Shown: positions 19,723 through 29,639, counted from the first letter of the stretch. The stretch: 38,424 nt of DNA from Victivallis vadensis (GCA_945883775.1 CAMCYG010000009.1:1-38424); one strand, 5' to 3'. Numbers and translations are program-made. The notes: generated by a model not told the origin, from the sequence alone.

Positions 19723-19727
19723 TAAAG

Positions 19728-21176
19728 ATGCAGATAGCAATAGTTTCTGACATTCATTCGAACCTGCAGGCATGGAATGCCGTACTTTTGGACATCAGAA
19801 GCCTAAAAGTCGACAGGATAATCTGCCTGGGTGACATTGTAGGATACGGCCCTAATCCAGCCGAGGTGCTTGCCTCCGTCCATGAGAACGTTGATCACTT
19901 CGTAATGGGCAACCACGATGCCGTCATCTGCGGCAAACTGGATGAGAATCTCTTTAATGATGAAGCCTGCTCAATAATCAAATGGACCAGAAGCAAGCTC
20001 AACTCCAAAGCCGTGCGCTTCCTCGGCAGCATGCCACTCCAGATACACGCAGCAGAATTCCGCTGTACACATGGCGACTATTCAGATCCGGCGGCATTCA
20101 ATTACCTATTTGAGCCGGCAGAAGCGCTTGATTCCTTCAGGGCAACGGATGCCAACCTTATGTTCGTTGGCCATACCCATCTACCTGCCATATATGCCCA
20201 GACCGAAGGCGCCTTCCCTGCCCTTCTTGAAGCCCAGGACTTTGTCATGGAGGAAGGGTTCAGGTATATAGTCAATCCAGGATCTGTCGGCAGCCCGCGC
20301 GATGGCGACTTCAAGTCCACTTATTGCATATTCAATGTCGCCACAAAGTCCATTTATTTTCGACATGTCGTCTTTGATATAACCGCATTCAGGCAGGCGA
20401 TTGACAAGGCAGGCATAAGCACAACTCCTAGCTATTTCCTGAAATCCGATCCTTTGAGCGATAGAACGCCGATAAGAGAGAAGCTGGACTTCTCCCCTGC
20501 AGGTGTTGATACCAGCAACTTTAAAGCCTTGGCAGACTCCAGCATCACCCTCAAGCAAGGCAGATGGCCAGGAAGCAAATATCTTTTGGCCGCTGGTTTT
20601 GCCGGACTGATCCTAACGTCCTCTATCATGATTACCAAACCCGACAAGAAGCCCGTCAAATGCATCGACGGCACGCTGACTAAGCAGATTGACTCAACAC
20701 GAACACCGGCCGGCATATCACTTGTATCAGTTCCGCAAAACCCAGTGACGGAGGGGTCAAAAATACCCGGCTGGCGCATAATCCAAGACCATCAACAGAC
20801 GCCCTGCATCTCCGTCATCAACAGCAACAATGCCGCGATGTTCAAGATCAACTCTGACAACACTGACAAGGAACTACGGCTGACATCTCCGCTGATTGCA
20901 GTGAAACCGGAGGTAAGATTCTGCATGGACGGGCTGATGCAGAAATCGCCTGAATTCAGCGGATCAGCCTATTTTTCCATCTCCGCATACAACGGCAAAA
21001 CCTGGCAAAAAGACTGCATTATCAAGCAACCAGCCCAACTCAGAAAAGGCGGCTGGCTTGCGGCAAAGCAGACAATAACAATCCCGAAAGACTGCACAGC
21101 TTTTGAATTCAGCATCGTATGCAAAGGCAAAGGCGCCATATTCATCAAAGACCTGAGCATTGAGCGGAAGCAATAG
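19728..21176 (+). CDS. Metallophosphoesterase (calcineurin-like, YfcE-type) with TM segment and C-terminal extracytoplasmic domain
   Basis: SDIHSNLQA, GDIVGYGPNP, GNHD, GDYSD, GHTHLP. TM YLLAAGFAGLILTSSIMI, then about 170 aa of beta-rich sequence. ATG 19728 after GGGAAAT. Confidence 0.88.
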   Translation: MQIAIVSDIHSNLQAWNAVLLDIRSLKVDRIICLGDIVGYGPNPAEVLASVHENVDHFVMGNHDAVICGKLDENLFNDEACSIIKWTRSKLNSKAVRFLGSMPLQIHAAEFRCTHGDYSDPAAFNYLFEPAEALDSFRATDANLMFVGHTHLPAIYAQTEGAFPALLEAQDFVMEEGFRYIVNPGSVGSPRDGDFKSTYCIFNVATKSIYFRHVVFDITAFRQAIDKAGISTTPSYFLKSDPLSDRTPIREKLDFSPAGVDTSNFKALADSSITLKQGRWPGSKYLLAAGFAGLILTSSIMITKPDKKPVKCIDGTLTKQIDSTRTPAGISLVSVPQNPVTEGSKIPGWRIIQDHQQTPCISVINSNNAAMFKINSDNTDKELRLTSPLIAVKPEVRFCMDGLMQKSPEFSGSAYFSISAYNGKTWQKDCIIKQPAQLRKGGWLAAKQTITIPKDCTAFEFSIVCKGKGAIFIKDLSIERKQ

Positions 21177-21187
21177 TGCAGGCCTTC

Positions 21188-23968
21188 TTAAACCTTCTGC
21201 GTCTGTCCTTTATCCAACTCTGCGCGTAATGCACAAGCAAACTCACGGGCCTTATACGGCTTGGCAAGCCAGGCAATTCCCAGCGCTTTCACTTCCTCTG
21301 CCAGATTGTCCGGCGCGTAGCCGCTCACAATCAATATCTTCTGCTTAGGAAACAAATTCAAAATAGCCTTGCACGCCGCAAGTCCATCCATCCCTTTCAT
21401 AATCATATCCATCAGCACCAGGTCGAAGAGTGCAATCTTGCCGCCCGCTTTAAACAAAGCAACAGCTTCCTCCCCGCTGTCGACAACCGTTACAGCATAC
21501 CCAAGCCGACTCAATTGCCGTCTGACGGTAACCTGCTGGCCCGGCTCATCATCGACAACCAGAATCCTCTCATGGCCGCCGGGCAGATTCTCCCTTTCGG
21601 TAAGCGCAACAACCTCACCTGCAGCCGCAGACTGCAGGTACACCGTAAACGTTGTACCCTTGCCCTGCTCGCTCTCCACATCCAGAAATCCTGCATGGTC
21701 TTTCACAAGGCCATTCACTACAGACAGACCTAATCCGCTTCCACTGCGCTTGCTTGGCGCTTTAGTCGAGTAAAAAGGCTCAAACATCCGTGACAAAGTC
21801 TTTACATCCATTCCGCAACCCGTATCAACCACTTCGATCGTAACGTAATCACCTGCAGGCACATCTTCATACCTATGAACAAGCTCCGTTAACACCTGCC
21901 GGGCGGTACGGACCACAACATCGCCCTGCCCGTCAATCGCTTCAACTGCATTACCGACCAGATTCACAAGAACCCTCGCCAGCCTCGAATCTGACCCCAA
22001 GCACCAGAGCGATTCTTCCGACAACTGTTTTGCCAGCCTGACATCAGGCCGCCGTGACTGCAGTTCCTTGACCTGTTTGGAATCCATCAAATTCGCAACC
22101 ATCTTGTTGATGTCCACAGGAGACTGCTGGAACTGCCCGCGCCGGCCCATCACTACAAGGTCGCTGACCATAGCCGACGCACGCATGGCAGATGCCGCAA
22201 TCGTCTGCATCGCTTCAAGCGTATCAGCATGTTCCGGATCGGCAGGATTTCCAAGCCGCGCTATGTATTCGGCGACCATCTCAGGCAGGATGACCATCGG
22301 ACCAAGCACATTATTCAGATCATGAGCCACGCCACCAGCCAGGACTCCCAGAGACTCAAGCCGCCCGGCACGCTCCAGTTTCTCTCTCAACTCCTTTTCC
22401 CGTTCCTCAGCCAGTTTGCGCTCAGTGATGTCGCGAATTACTCCAAATATCTGCTGTGGCGAGCCGTCAGCTTGCCTCTTATATATAAGCTCCCGGCTTT
22501 CAAGCCAGCTCCAATTGCCGCTCTTGTGCTTCATCCGGTATCCATGCGATATCAATTCGTTGTCTTTCACCTTGGTATACTTTGGAATGGTTTTCTCGAG
22601 ATACTCTTTATAATCAACCGGATGCATTAAGATCGGTATAACCTGCTCCCCCATTTTCTGTATTTCATCGATAGAGTAGCCGAGCACCGTATTAATACCG
22701 TTATTGCTGTAGACATTCTGCCTGGCAATAAGATCATAAATGTAAATGACATCAGGACTGGAATTGAGGAGCGATTCCACAAACAGGCGCCGGTCCAGCA
22801 AGGCTGCCTCAACCCGCTTGCGTTTCCCGACTTCAAGCAGCAGGAATATGAGAATACCGGACAGGATAAAGAAAGAAGCAAAGACGGCATACAGCTGAGG
22901 TTTATATTGATCCAGAAGCGAAACCGGCTTGTTGATCAAAATACTACCCGGCGGCAGGGAACTCTCCGCAATGCCGAACCGCTGCATTACATTATAATCA
23001 AACATGTATTTGTTCGGGCTATCCAGCAAAACAGGGATCGTTCCGGCATCAACACCGTTTAGGATCTTAACAACCATCTGAGCGGCAGCCTCGCCGTGAT
23101 GGTAGCCGCTGACCACTACGCCGCCAAAGGCCCCAAGGCCAACGCGAATATCAGTCATCACAAACACCGGGACAGAGGAGCTTTGGGCGAGCAGAGGCGT
23201 ACTCTGCTGGACTGTGTAGGCAGTGCCGTTCCTGTCGACAAAATGCTGAAGGAGCAGAACCACACTGTCATCACTGAGCGTCGACAGTTTCCCAGCAAGC
23301 TCTTCCAGAGTCATCTCGGAAAGAGACAAATAGAAGAAAGTAATATTTTGCGGAAAACTACCGCGAACCTTCTCCACTGCCGAACGATGGGCTTTGCCGG
23401 TGGTTGTATTATCCACCACAACAACAATGTTTTTTGTTCCAGGCCGAAGCTTGAGCGCACATCGTATAGTCTCAGCGTACGGGGTATTCTCGCTTGTCCC
23501 TGTTATATCCTTACGGCCGTCGAGCATCCGCTCGTCGTAATCATTGATTGACGAGAAAACGACCGGCACGCCAGGAAAAAGCTCATCGCGATATTTTCTC
23601 AGGAATTCCAGGGCGTCGTTGTCGCAGGAAAGTACGGCATCGAAACGAATCCCCTTGTATCCTTCACGGATCAGATCCTTCAACTGCGATAAATACTGTG
23701 GCGTACTGGGTATCCGCTTCATGTCCATGAAGGTCACATAGGTCTCGACTTTGACACCGGATTTGCCAAACGCGTCATCGATCCCGCGCAGCATATTATC
23801 CGTCCATATGTAACCGCGGTTGAAGGAATTGAGAACAAAGACCTTCTTAGTGTCCTGTTCAGCGGCATGGGCAGTGAAGACAAACAGAAAGCCGATCAAA
23901 AGCGCAGTTATTGACAGGAAAGAGCTTTTTCCAATACCGGGCAACATACTCCGCAACACAGCCGTCAT
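21188..23968 (-). CDS. Hybrid sensor histidine kinase: ABC-substrate-binding-like sensor, TM, PAS, HisKA, HATPase, REC
   Basis: Sensor [21 protein letters not shown]...[81 protein letters not shown]. Confidence 0.93.
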   Translation of the reverse strand: MTAVLRSMLPGIGKSSFLSITALLIGFLFVFTAHAAEQDTKKVFVLNSFNRGYIWTDNMLRGIDDAFGKSGVKVETYVTFMDMKRIPSTPQYLSQLKDLIREGYKGIRFDAVLSCDNDALEFLRKYRDELFPGVPVVFSSINDYDERMLDGRKDITGTSENTPYAETIRCALKLRPGTKNIVVVVDNTTTGKAHRSAVEKVRGSFPQNITFFYLSLSEMTLEELAGKLSTLSDDSVVLLLQHFVDRNGTAYTVQQSTPLLAQSSSVPVFVMTDIRVGLGAFGGVVVSGYHHGEAAAQMVVKILNGVDAGTIPVLLDSPNKYMFDYNVMQRFGIAESSLPPGSILINKPVSLLDQYKPQLYAVFASFFILSGILIFLLLEVGKRKRVEAALLDRRLFVESLLNSSPDVIYIYDLIARQNVYSNNGINTVLGYSIDEIQKMGEQVIPILMHPVDYKEYLEKTIPKYTKVKDNELISHGYRMKHKSGNWSWLESRELIYKRQADGSPQQIFGVIRDITERKLAEEREKELREKLERAGRLESLGVLAGGVAHDLNNVLGPMVILPEMVAEYIARLGNPADPEHADTLEAMQTIAASAMRASAMVSDLVVMGRRGQFQQSPVDINKMVANLMDSKQVKELQSRRPDVRLAKQLSEESLWCLGSDSRLARVLVNLVGNAVEAIDGQGDVVVRTARQVLTELVHRYEDVPAGDYVTIEVVDTGCGMDVKTLSRMFEPFYSTKAPSKRSGSGLGLSVVNGLVKDHAGFLDVESEQGKGTTFTVYLQSAAAGEVVALTERENLPGGHERILVVDDEPGQQVTVRRQLSRLGYAVTVVDSGEEAVALFKAGGKIALFDLVLMDMIMKGMDGLAACKAILNLFPKQKILIVSGYAPDNLAEEVKALGIAWLAKPYKAREFACALRAELDKGQTQKV

Positions 23969-24075
23969 GTATAAAGACTACGAAAACCGAACCGAAGAGT
24001 CTAGACCATAATAAAACCACTTTCAGGTTGATAAAGCCACAGGTACCTGATAACTTGCAGACGCTTTTCTGAAAT

Positions 24076-24152
24076 CGGGGTGTAGCGCAGCCTGGTAGCG
24101 CGCTTGGTTCGGGACCAAGAGGCCGAGGGTTCAAATCCCTCCGCCCCGACCA
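24076..24152 (+). tRNA. tRNA-Pro (anticodon CGG), CCA encoded
   Basis: CGGGGTG/CGCCCCG acceptor, anticodon arm CTTGG-TTCGGGA-CCAAG, T-loop GGTTCAAATCC, 3' ACCA. Confidence 0.96.
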
Positions 24153-24347
24153 GTCATATTTTGGGGTCAACATCATTAACAGGGGCAACCCATAAAACCC
24201 AAGCACACATTACCCTGACTCTCAATCGATAATTGTTAAAGTTGCTGAAGCCGAAAGGGGTCAACAGCATTAAAGAGGGCAGAATTATCCTGCCTTATTG
24301 TGAAACACCAGATGTATTGAACATACCGGCACTGCATTCCGAACTCT

Positions 24348-24701
24348 TCAGGCTTGCTTATCGTTGGTTTTGCTAACAGCGTCAGGATACTTGGATCCCG
24401 GAGCCATTATAACGCTATAGCCCTTATCTTTAAATATCTTTATAAGTTCTATCATTGTGCTTTCCTGCACCAGCGACTTTTTATCAACAGAAAACATTAC
24501 GTTTAGAGCGCTTCGGTTAAAGCTCACTTTCTCATAGAAGTCCGCAACCCCAACCTTGGTATCACCTATGACAAATTTCTGGTCGCTAGTGACAACCAGC
24601 ACAATCTCCTTATATCCAGTTGTATCCGGCACTGAGGCACAGCCAGACAGCAGAACCGAAACAACGCCCGTCGCAAAAATCTGACAAATCCTATTCTTCA
24701 T
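24348..24701 (-). CDS. Small lipoprotein, possibly with an ExbD/TolR-like periplasmic fold
   Basis: Lipobox VSVLLSGC; body VLVVTSDQKFVIGDTKVGVADFYEKV...VMFSVDKKSLVQESTMIELIKIFKDKGYSVIMAP. GGAGG before ATG 24701. Confidence 0.6.
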   Translation of the reverse strand: MKNRICQIFATGVVSVLLSGCASVPDTTGYKEIVLVVTSDQKFVIGDTKVGVADFYEKVSFNRSALNVMFSVDKKSLVQESTMIELIKIFKDKGYSVIMAPGSKYPDAVSKTNDKQA

Positions 24702-24899
24702 AACCACACCTCCATGTTTGACCTTCTGCGTTAGATTTAGAAAACTGTTAAGATACTACTCCTCAATAAACGACAACACAAGCTATTTTTGAGCTATGAT
24801 ACAGACATGAGCACATCTAGGATAAAACTTGCTCGTTATTATATGTTATTGTTTATTAACCACTTACATCTCATTAGTGATTAATACTTAAACTTACTA

Positions 24900-24928
24900 T
24901 TGACATTATTGTCCATTAATAAGATTAT
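24900..24928 (+). promoter_or_regulatory. Candidate sigma-70-type promoter for the RRM gene
   Basis: TTGACA-N17-GATTAT, about 140 nt upstream of ATG 25068. Confidence 0.5.
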
Positions 24929-25067
24929 GGCATTTCGTTGGATAGCAGGCTATTAGTGAGTTGGGAGATTGACTGCAGAATGCGTATGTTGCGGTTCGTG
25001 GCAATCAGAAATCCATCTGACTTGGAAACAGTCACTGGCCGGTCCAGCGAGAAGAAAGGTAAGAGTA

Positions 25068-25418
25068 ATGGGTACTAAACTGTATGTTGGTAATCTGTCG
25101 TTCCAGACAATGGAGAAGGATCTTCAGGATCTTTTCGCCGGAGCTGGCAAAGTCACAAGTTGCACTTTGATGACGGACAAGTTCACTGGTAAGTCCCGCG
25201 GTTTCGCATTCGTAGAGATGGGATCCGACGCGGAAGCAAAGAAGGCAATTGACGAACTGGACGGCAAAGAGTTCGACGGCCGTAACCTGAAGGTCAATGA
25301 GGCGAAGCCTCGCGAAGATCGTCCCCCAAGGCGCGATTTCGGCGGCGGCGGCGGTGGAGATAGAGGCGGCTATGGCGGCGGCGGTGGTGGTGGTGGTGGA
25401 AGAGGCGGTCGTCGTTAA
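25068..25418 (+). CDS. RRM-family glycine-rich RNA-binding protein
   Basis: LYVGNLSFQTMEKDLQDLF (RNP2), KSRGFAFVEM (RNP1), Gly/Arg-rich C-terminus. RBS GAAAGGTAAGAG. Confidence 0.95.
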   Translation: MGTKLYVGNLSFQTMEKDLQDLFAGAGKVTSCTLMTDKFTGKSRGFAFVEMGSDAEAKKAIDELDGKEFDGRNLKVNEAKPREDRPPRRDFGGGGGGDRGGYGGGGGGGGGRGGRR

Positions 25419-25446
25419 TAAGCTGTCGATTTGATTCGACACTTCG

Positions 25447-25475
25447 AAGGGCGGTGTAACAACCGCCCTTTTTTT
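25447..25475 (+). terminator. Rho-independent terminator of the RRM gene
   Basis: AAGGGCGGT-GTAACA-ACCGCCCTT followed by a T-run. Confidence 0.88.
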
Positions 25476-25481
25476 ATTCCT

Positions 25482-25517
25482 CTAAAAAGCTGCATCCCAT
25501 AGGATGCAGCTTTTTAG
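25482..25517. terminator. Perfect 16-bp hairpin, bidirectional terminator-like
   Basis: CTAAAAAGCTGCATCC-CATA-GGATGCAGCTTTTTAG. Confidence 0.7.
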
Positions 25518-25630
25518 TTGTTCTGCCAGAGGCAGATCAGCCTCCGGCGGAAAACAACTTATTGTCTCGGGACGACAATTCCTAAAATATTCTTTATTTC
25601 AAGTTAGGCATTCTCTATATTCGTCATGTT

Positions 25631-26380
25631 ATGGAATATGCTATTGAAACAAGGCAGATAGGCATCGTCTTCCCTTCTTCCGGCGGGGCGGTGCAGGCAC
25701 TGAACAATATAAACCTGAAGGTTGAGTCAGGCAGTGTATTCGGGTTCATCGGACCTAATGGAGCAGGCAAGACCACTGCCATGCAGATCCTCCTTGGATT
25801 TATTGAGGCTACCAGAGGCGAGGCTTTCATTTTTGGCACTGATGTAAGGAAGTCCATAGCAAGGCAGAACATAGGATATCTCCAGGAGCATCCCGATACA
25901 TACAGATTTCTGACAGGCATTGAGCTTCTCAATCTCACAGGGCGTCTGTTTGGATTAGGCGGCCATGAACTGAAAGAAAGGATCAACCAACTGCTGGACC
26001 GTCTGGAGTTAAGCACTGAAGCAGCTGGAAGGCGCATAGGAACTTATTCACGTGGAATGATGCAGAGAATCTGCCTGGCTCAGGCACTGATAAATGACCC
26101 TGCACTGCTGATACTGGACGAACCCACCGGCGGCTTGGATCCCATTGGACGCTTGGCCATACGAGAACTCATCAAAAGCCTGAAAGAAGAAAAAAAGACT
26201 GTATTCTTCTCCAGCCATGAACTGTCAGAGGTAGAGTTGATCTGCGACAGAATAGCCATCATCTCGCATGGGAAAATAATATCTGAAGGCCTGACCAACG
26301 ACATCCTCGGGAAAGGCATAAATCTTGAGAAATATTTCATGGACATGATAAGCCTGGAAGAAAGAGCCGGGAAGAAATGA
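25631..26380 (+). CDS. ABC transporter ATP-binding protein
   Basis: Walker A GPNGAGKTT; YSRGMMQRICLAQAL signature; LLILDEPTGGLDP; H-loop SSHELSE. Confidence 0.95.
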   Translation: MEYAIETRQIGIVFPSSGGAVQALNNINLKVESGSVFGFIGPNGAGKTTAMQILLGFIEATRGEAFIFGTDVRKSIARQNIGYLQEHPDTYRFLTGIELLNLTGRLFGLGGHELKERINQLLDRLELSTEAAGRRIGTYSRGMMQRICLAQALINDPALLILDEPTGGLDPIGRLAIRELIKSLKEEKKTVFFSSHELSEVELICDRIAIISHGKIISEGLTNDILGKGINLEKYFMDMISLEERAGKK

Positions 26381-27165
26381 ACAGGATAACAGTCATTGCT
26401 TATATACTTCTGCTTAACCTGATACGACGCAAGGATCTATATGTCCTGATCATTCTTGCGGCAACGATGCTAATCACCCTGACATCATTCAACATCTTCG
26501 GCCTTGGCGGAGCATCCAGGTATATAGCCGACATAGGCCTTATGATGACATGGTTATTCTCTTGGATATTGTCCATTACCATAACGGCCAGAGAGCTGCC
26601 GGGAGAGGAAAACAGAGGGACCATCCTGAACATTCTCGCAAAGCCCGTATCGAGATTCGAGCTTATATGCGGAAAATGGCTTGGCGCCTGGACTGTCACA
26701 TGTATTGCTACCGCTGCGTTCTACATGCTGGTAACGGTAGTCATTGCCGCCAAAGGAGACGCGCTTCAGACCCCCACCCTTCTTCAATGCTTCTTCCTTC
26801 ACTCCGTATCAAATGCAGTGATAATATCACTTGCCCTAGCACTATCCACAAGACTGAACAGCGACGCGGCATCTACATTATCATTTATTCTCAGCGCAAC
26901 ATCATTTCTGGTTGTCCCAAGAATACCGGGATTCCTGGCTTCGGAGTCCGGCATAAGGGCAGACCTCCTGCTGATGGTTTATAACTTACTGCCGCACCTT
27001 GAAGTATTCGACATCCGAATGAGAGTAATCCACGATTTTGGTCCTATCAGCGCGCTACTGCTGTTTAAATCGGCAGCCTACGGAGCTGCGATTACGTCTT
27101 TATTCATCTTCCTCGCATTTCTGTCATACAGGAACAAGCGATTCAGCAGGGCTCAGCTTGATTAG
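26377..27165 (+). CDS. ABC-2 type transporter permease
   Basis: Six or so hydrophobic segments; RGTILNILAKPVSRFELICGKWLGAW typical of ABC-2 permeases; 4-nt overlap with the ATPase gene. Confidence 0.88.
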   Translation: MNRITVIAYILLLNLIRRKDLYVLIILAATMLITLTSFNIFGLGGASRYIADIGLMMTWLFSWILSITITARELPGEENRGTILNILAKPVSRFELICGKWLGAWTVTCIATAAFYMLVTVVIAAKGDALQTPTLLQCFFLHSVSNAVIISLALALSTRLNSDAASTLSFILSATSFLVVPRIPGFLASESGIRADLLLMVYNLLPHLEVFDIRMRVIHDFGPISALLLFKSAAYGAAITSLFIFLAFLSYRNKRFSRAQLD

Positions 27166-27171
27166 TAATAC

Positions 27172-28044
27172 ATGACAAACGTGCATAAGAACGAATGGAT
27201 GGTTGCGTTACCTGCAGTAATGCTGGTTCTGCTGTATTTTAATCTGTCCTGCCTTCTGATGTCTGACAGGGCATCTGTAGTGCAAGGGACAGGCGACGTG
27301 ATAGACGCCTTTCTCAGTGAGGCCAGACTGGCTTTCAGCGGCAAAATGTACATGATCGCCGACCTGTATTTTCATAAAGGAGCAGGCCGTCAGGAAAAAG
27401 AGGGATTTACGGGTGGATTCTTCCAGCAACTGGCCAAGAATCTTAATGCCAAAGGGCACTTCCATCTTTCTGGCAAACAAATCGACGAGATTATGCCCTG
27501 GCTGTGGCTGGGCACTAAAATGGACCCGGGCAATGAGGATCTATTCATTACTGCTGCATTCTGGCTGGCTCAGGAAGGCGAACGACCCGATCTTGCGCTC
27601 AATCTGTTGAAACAGGCCCGCTACTCCAATCCCCATTCATATAAGCTGTTTATCCAGGAAGGCAGGATCCATCTAAAACTCGGCGACAAGACAAAGGCCG
27701 CTTCCGCATTCGACCTTGGTATCGCATTCTGGCCAGGAAAAGACAGCCCGAACACCGAGGAAACAAAGCACGATCTTTCTGAACTTCTAATGTATCGCGG
27801 CCTTTTATATGAAGAAACAGGAAACATTGCACCTGCCATAAAATGCTTCAAAGGAACACTTCTGCTAAAGCCTCAATGGGTCCATCTCAACGCTAGAATT
27901 GCGACGCTGGAACAAGGACTTCCACCTTCCAGCTTGGCAGGAAGCATCTTGAGTGATACATTACAAGATTGGGAAAGAAAGATACGCTATGAGTCATGCA
28001 CAGAGTGTGACCACGCAGACGAGCATAATCATAGACAGGAATAA
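27172..28044 (+). CDS. TPR-containing membrane-anchored protein
   Basis: N-terminal TM; TPR-like PDLALNLLKQARYSNPHSYKLFIQEGRIHLKLGDKTKAASAFDLGIAFWPG. Confidence 0.7.
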   Translation: MTNVHKNEWMVALPAVMLVLLYFNLSCLLMSDRASVVQGTGDVIDAFLSEARLAFSGKMYMIADLYFHKGAGRQEKEGFTGGFFQQLAKNLNAKGHFHLSGKQIDEIMPWLWLGTKMDPGNEDLFITAAFWLAQEGERPDLALNLLKQARYSNPHSYKLFIQEGRIHLKLGDKTKAASAFDLGIAFWPGKDSPNTEETKHDLSELLMYRGLLYEETGNIAPAIKCFKGTLLLKPQWVHLNARIATLEQGLPPSSLAGSILSDTLQDWERKIRYESCTECDHADEHNHRQE

Positions 28045-28056
28045 AGGATCTGAGAG

Positions 28057-28866
28057 ATGTATTTGGAATTTTATGGATTGAAAGAGTTTCCTTTCAATAT
28101 AACGCCTGACCCGCGCTTCCTATACCTCTCCCCTTATCACAAGGAAGCTTACGACCACGTAATGTACGGAATAAAGGCACGCAAGGGTTTCATCGAGCTC
28201 ACAGGAGAAGTCGGGTCCGGCAAAACCACTTTATGCAGGGCAGTCCTTGCCAATCTGGACAACACGGTAGAGACGGCGCTCATACTAAACCCGTCCCTAA
28301 CGGAAACTCAGCTGCTTAGAGCCATGCTTAATGACTTCGGCCTGGACCCCAAGGGCAAAGACAGACTTGACTACATTGAAATACTGAACGATTTTCTGCT
28401 CGCGAAAAGCCAGCAGGGAATCAACGTGGCCCTTCTCATCGATGAGGCACAAAACCTATCCCCGCAAGTCATGGAACAGATAAGACTGCTTTCAAATCTT
28501 GAGACGGACCAGCAGAAGCTCATTCAGATAGTGCTATGCGGGCAGCCGGAACTTCAGAAACGGCTTGCTCGGCCTGATTTGCGACAATTAAGACAGAGGA
28601 TCACGGTGCGTTATCACATTCGACCGTTGACATTTGAAGACACGATGATGTATATAAGGCACAGACTTTGGGTGGCCGGCAACAACGGTAATTTGACATT
28701 CGATCAGCCAGCCTTTAAGGAAGTGCACAGATACTCCAAGGGCGGGCCAAGAGTGATAAACGCGATTTGTGACATAGCGCTTCTGGCCGGTTACGTTGAT
28801 AAAAAACATGCTATTGATGCAAGATGCATCAGGAAAGCAATTGAACAGCTGGAGGGAATACAATGA
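28057..28866 (+). CDS. ExeA/GspA-family AAA ATPase
   Basis: MYLEFYGLKEFPFNITPDPRFLYLSPYHKEA; GEVGSGKTTLCRAVL; LLIDEAQNLSP; RQRITVRYHIRPL. Confidence 0.94.
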   Translation: MYLEFYGLKEFPFNITPDPRFLYLSPYHKEAYDHVMYGIKARKGFIELTGEVGSGKTTLCRAVLANLDNTVETALILNPSLTETQLLRAMLNDFGLDPKGKDRLDYIEILNDFLLAKSQQGINVALLIDEAQNLSPQVMEQIRLLSNLETDQQKLIQIVLCGQPELQKRLARPDLRQLRQRITVRYHIRPLTFEDTMMYIRHRLWVAGNNGNLTFDQPAFKEVHRYSKGGPRVINAICDIALLAGYVDKKHAIDARCIRKAIEQLEGIQ

Positions 28867-29639
28867 GTCTTATTCAGGATGCTTTGAGAAGACAACAAGA
28901 AGAAGCAGGAAGCAGCAAACCAACGCCGCCAGTTATTCCACCCCAGACGGTTACACCGCCTCCACCGGTTATTCCCCCGCAGGCAGAATCACCTGCACCA
29001 GCAGCACCGACCCTAGGACTTAAAAAGAATGCTGAAAGCCCAAAGGCAGACACAGCAAATCAGCCGCCTGCAGGAGGAACAAGTCAACCGCCGCCAATCC
29101 CTCTGGAGAAAGCAGGCAATGGCGGAAAGAACAAGAAAATCATAATTATAGCAGCGGCAGCCTTGTTACTTATCGCTGCAGCGGCAGGCGCAGCGTTCTT
29201 CTTCATGTCAGACAACACCAAAACACAGCCGACAGAGACACAAAAAGAAACGGCTAAGCCGGAACCCGCGCCAGCGCCCACACCCGCTGCCCAGCAGGTT
29301 GTCACCCCGACTACAGACACCATTCCTACCGCGACACAAACTGCTGAAACGGTCATTGAACCTTCACCTGCTATTCAGCCTGAAACAGAAAAACCGGCCA
29401 AAATTGCAAATAATACGGCACCTGTTGCTCAGGAACCGAAACCTATCGTATGGCCACTACTTTCGGTTTCTGGAATTGTTGGCAAAGGATCAAAAGGTTC
29501 AGTAATCATTAACGGTGAAATTCTGGGTGTCGGCGAAGAGACTCAGGGTGTGAAAATCAAAGAAATCAGGCCAAATGGCGCCATTCTGGAATATCAAGGC
29601 GAAAGCAAATTCGTTAAAGTAGGCGGATCGTCGGAATAG
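28863..29639 (+). CDS. Pro-rich single-TM protein with GspB-like C-terminal domain
   Basis: TM IIIIAAAALLLIAAAAGAAFFFM; C-terminus WPLLSVSGIVGKGSKGSVIINGEILGVGEETQGVKIKEIRPNGAILEYQGESKFVKV. Overlaps the exeA-like gene by 4 nt. Confidence 0.75.
   Translation: MSLIQDALRRQQEEAGSSKPTPPVIPPQTVTPPPPVIPPQAESPAPAAPTLGLKKNAESPKADTANQPPAGGTSQPPPIPLEKAGNGGKNKKIIIIAAAALLLIAAAAGAAFFFMSDNTKTQPTETQKETAKPEPAPAPTPAAQQVVTPTTDTIPTATQTAETVIEPSPAIQPETEKPAKIANNTAPVAQEPKPIVWPLLSVSGIVGKGSKGSVIINGEILGVGEETQGVKIKEIRPNGAILEYQGESKFVKVGGSSE

Noticed and set aside
23859-24206. 115-aa minus ORF containing [25 protein letters not shown]
   Set aside because: It is the antisense reading of the tRNA-Pro gene, a familiar spurious ORF.
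24076-24282. Genomic island integrated at tRNA-Pro
   Set aside because: No integrase, no copy of the tRNA 3' end and no phage genes nearby.
25337-25410. Short tandem GGC/GGT repeats as a CRISPR or minisatellite
   Set aside because: Explained as codons of the Gly-rich tail of the RRM protein; no spacers.
25032-25442. Minus ORF rich in Thr/Ala runs
   Set aside because: Antisense shadow of the Gly-rich GGN codons of the RRM gene.
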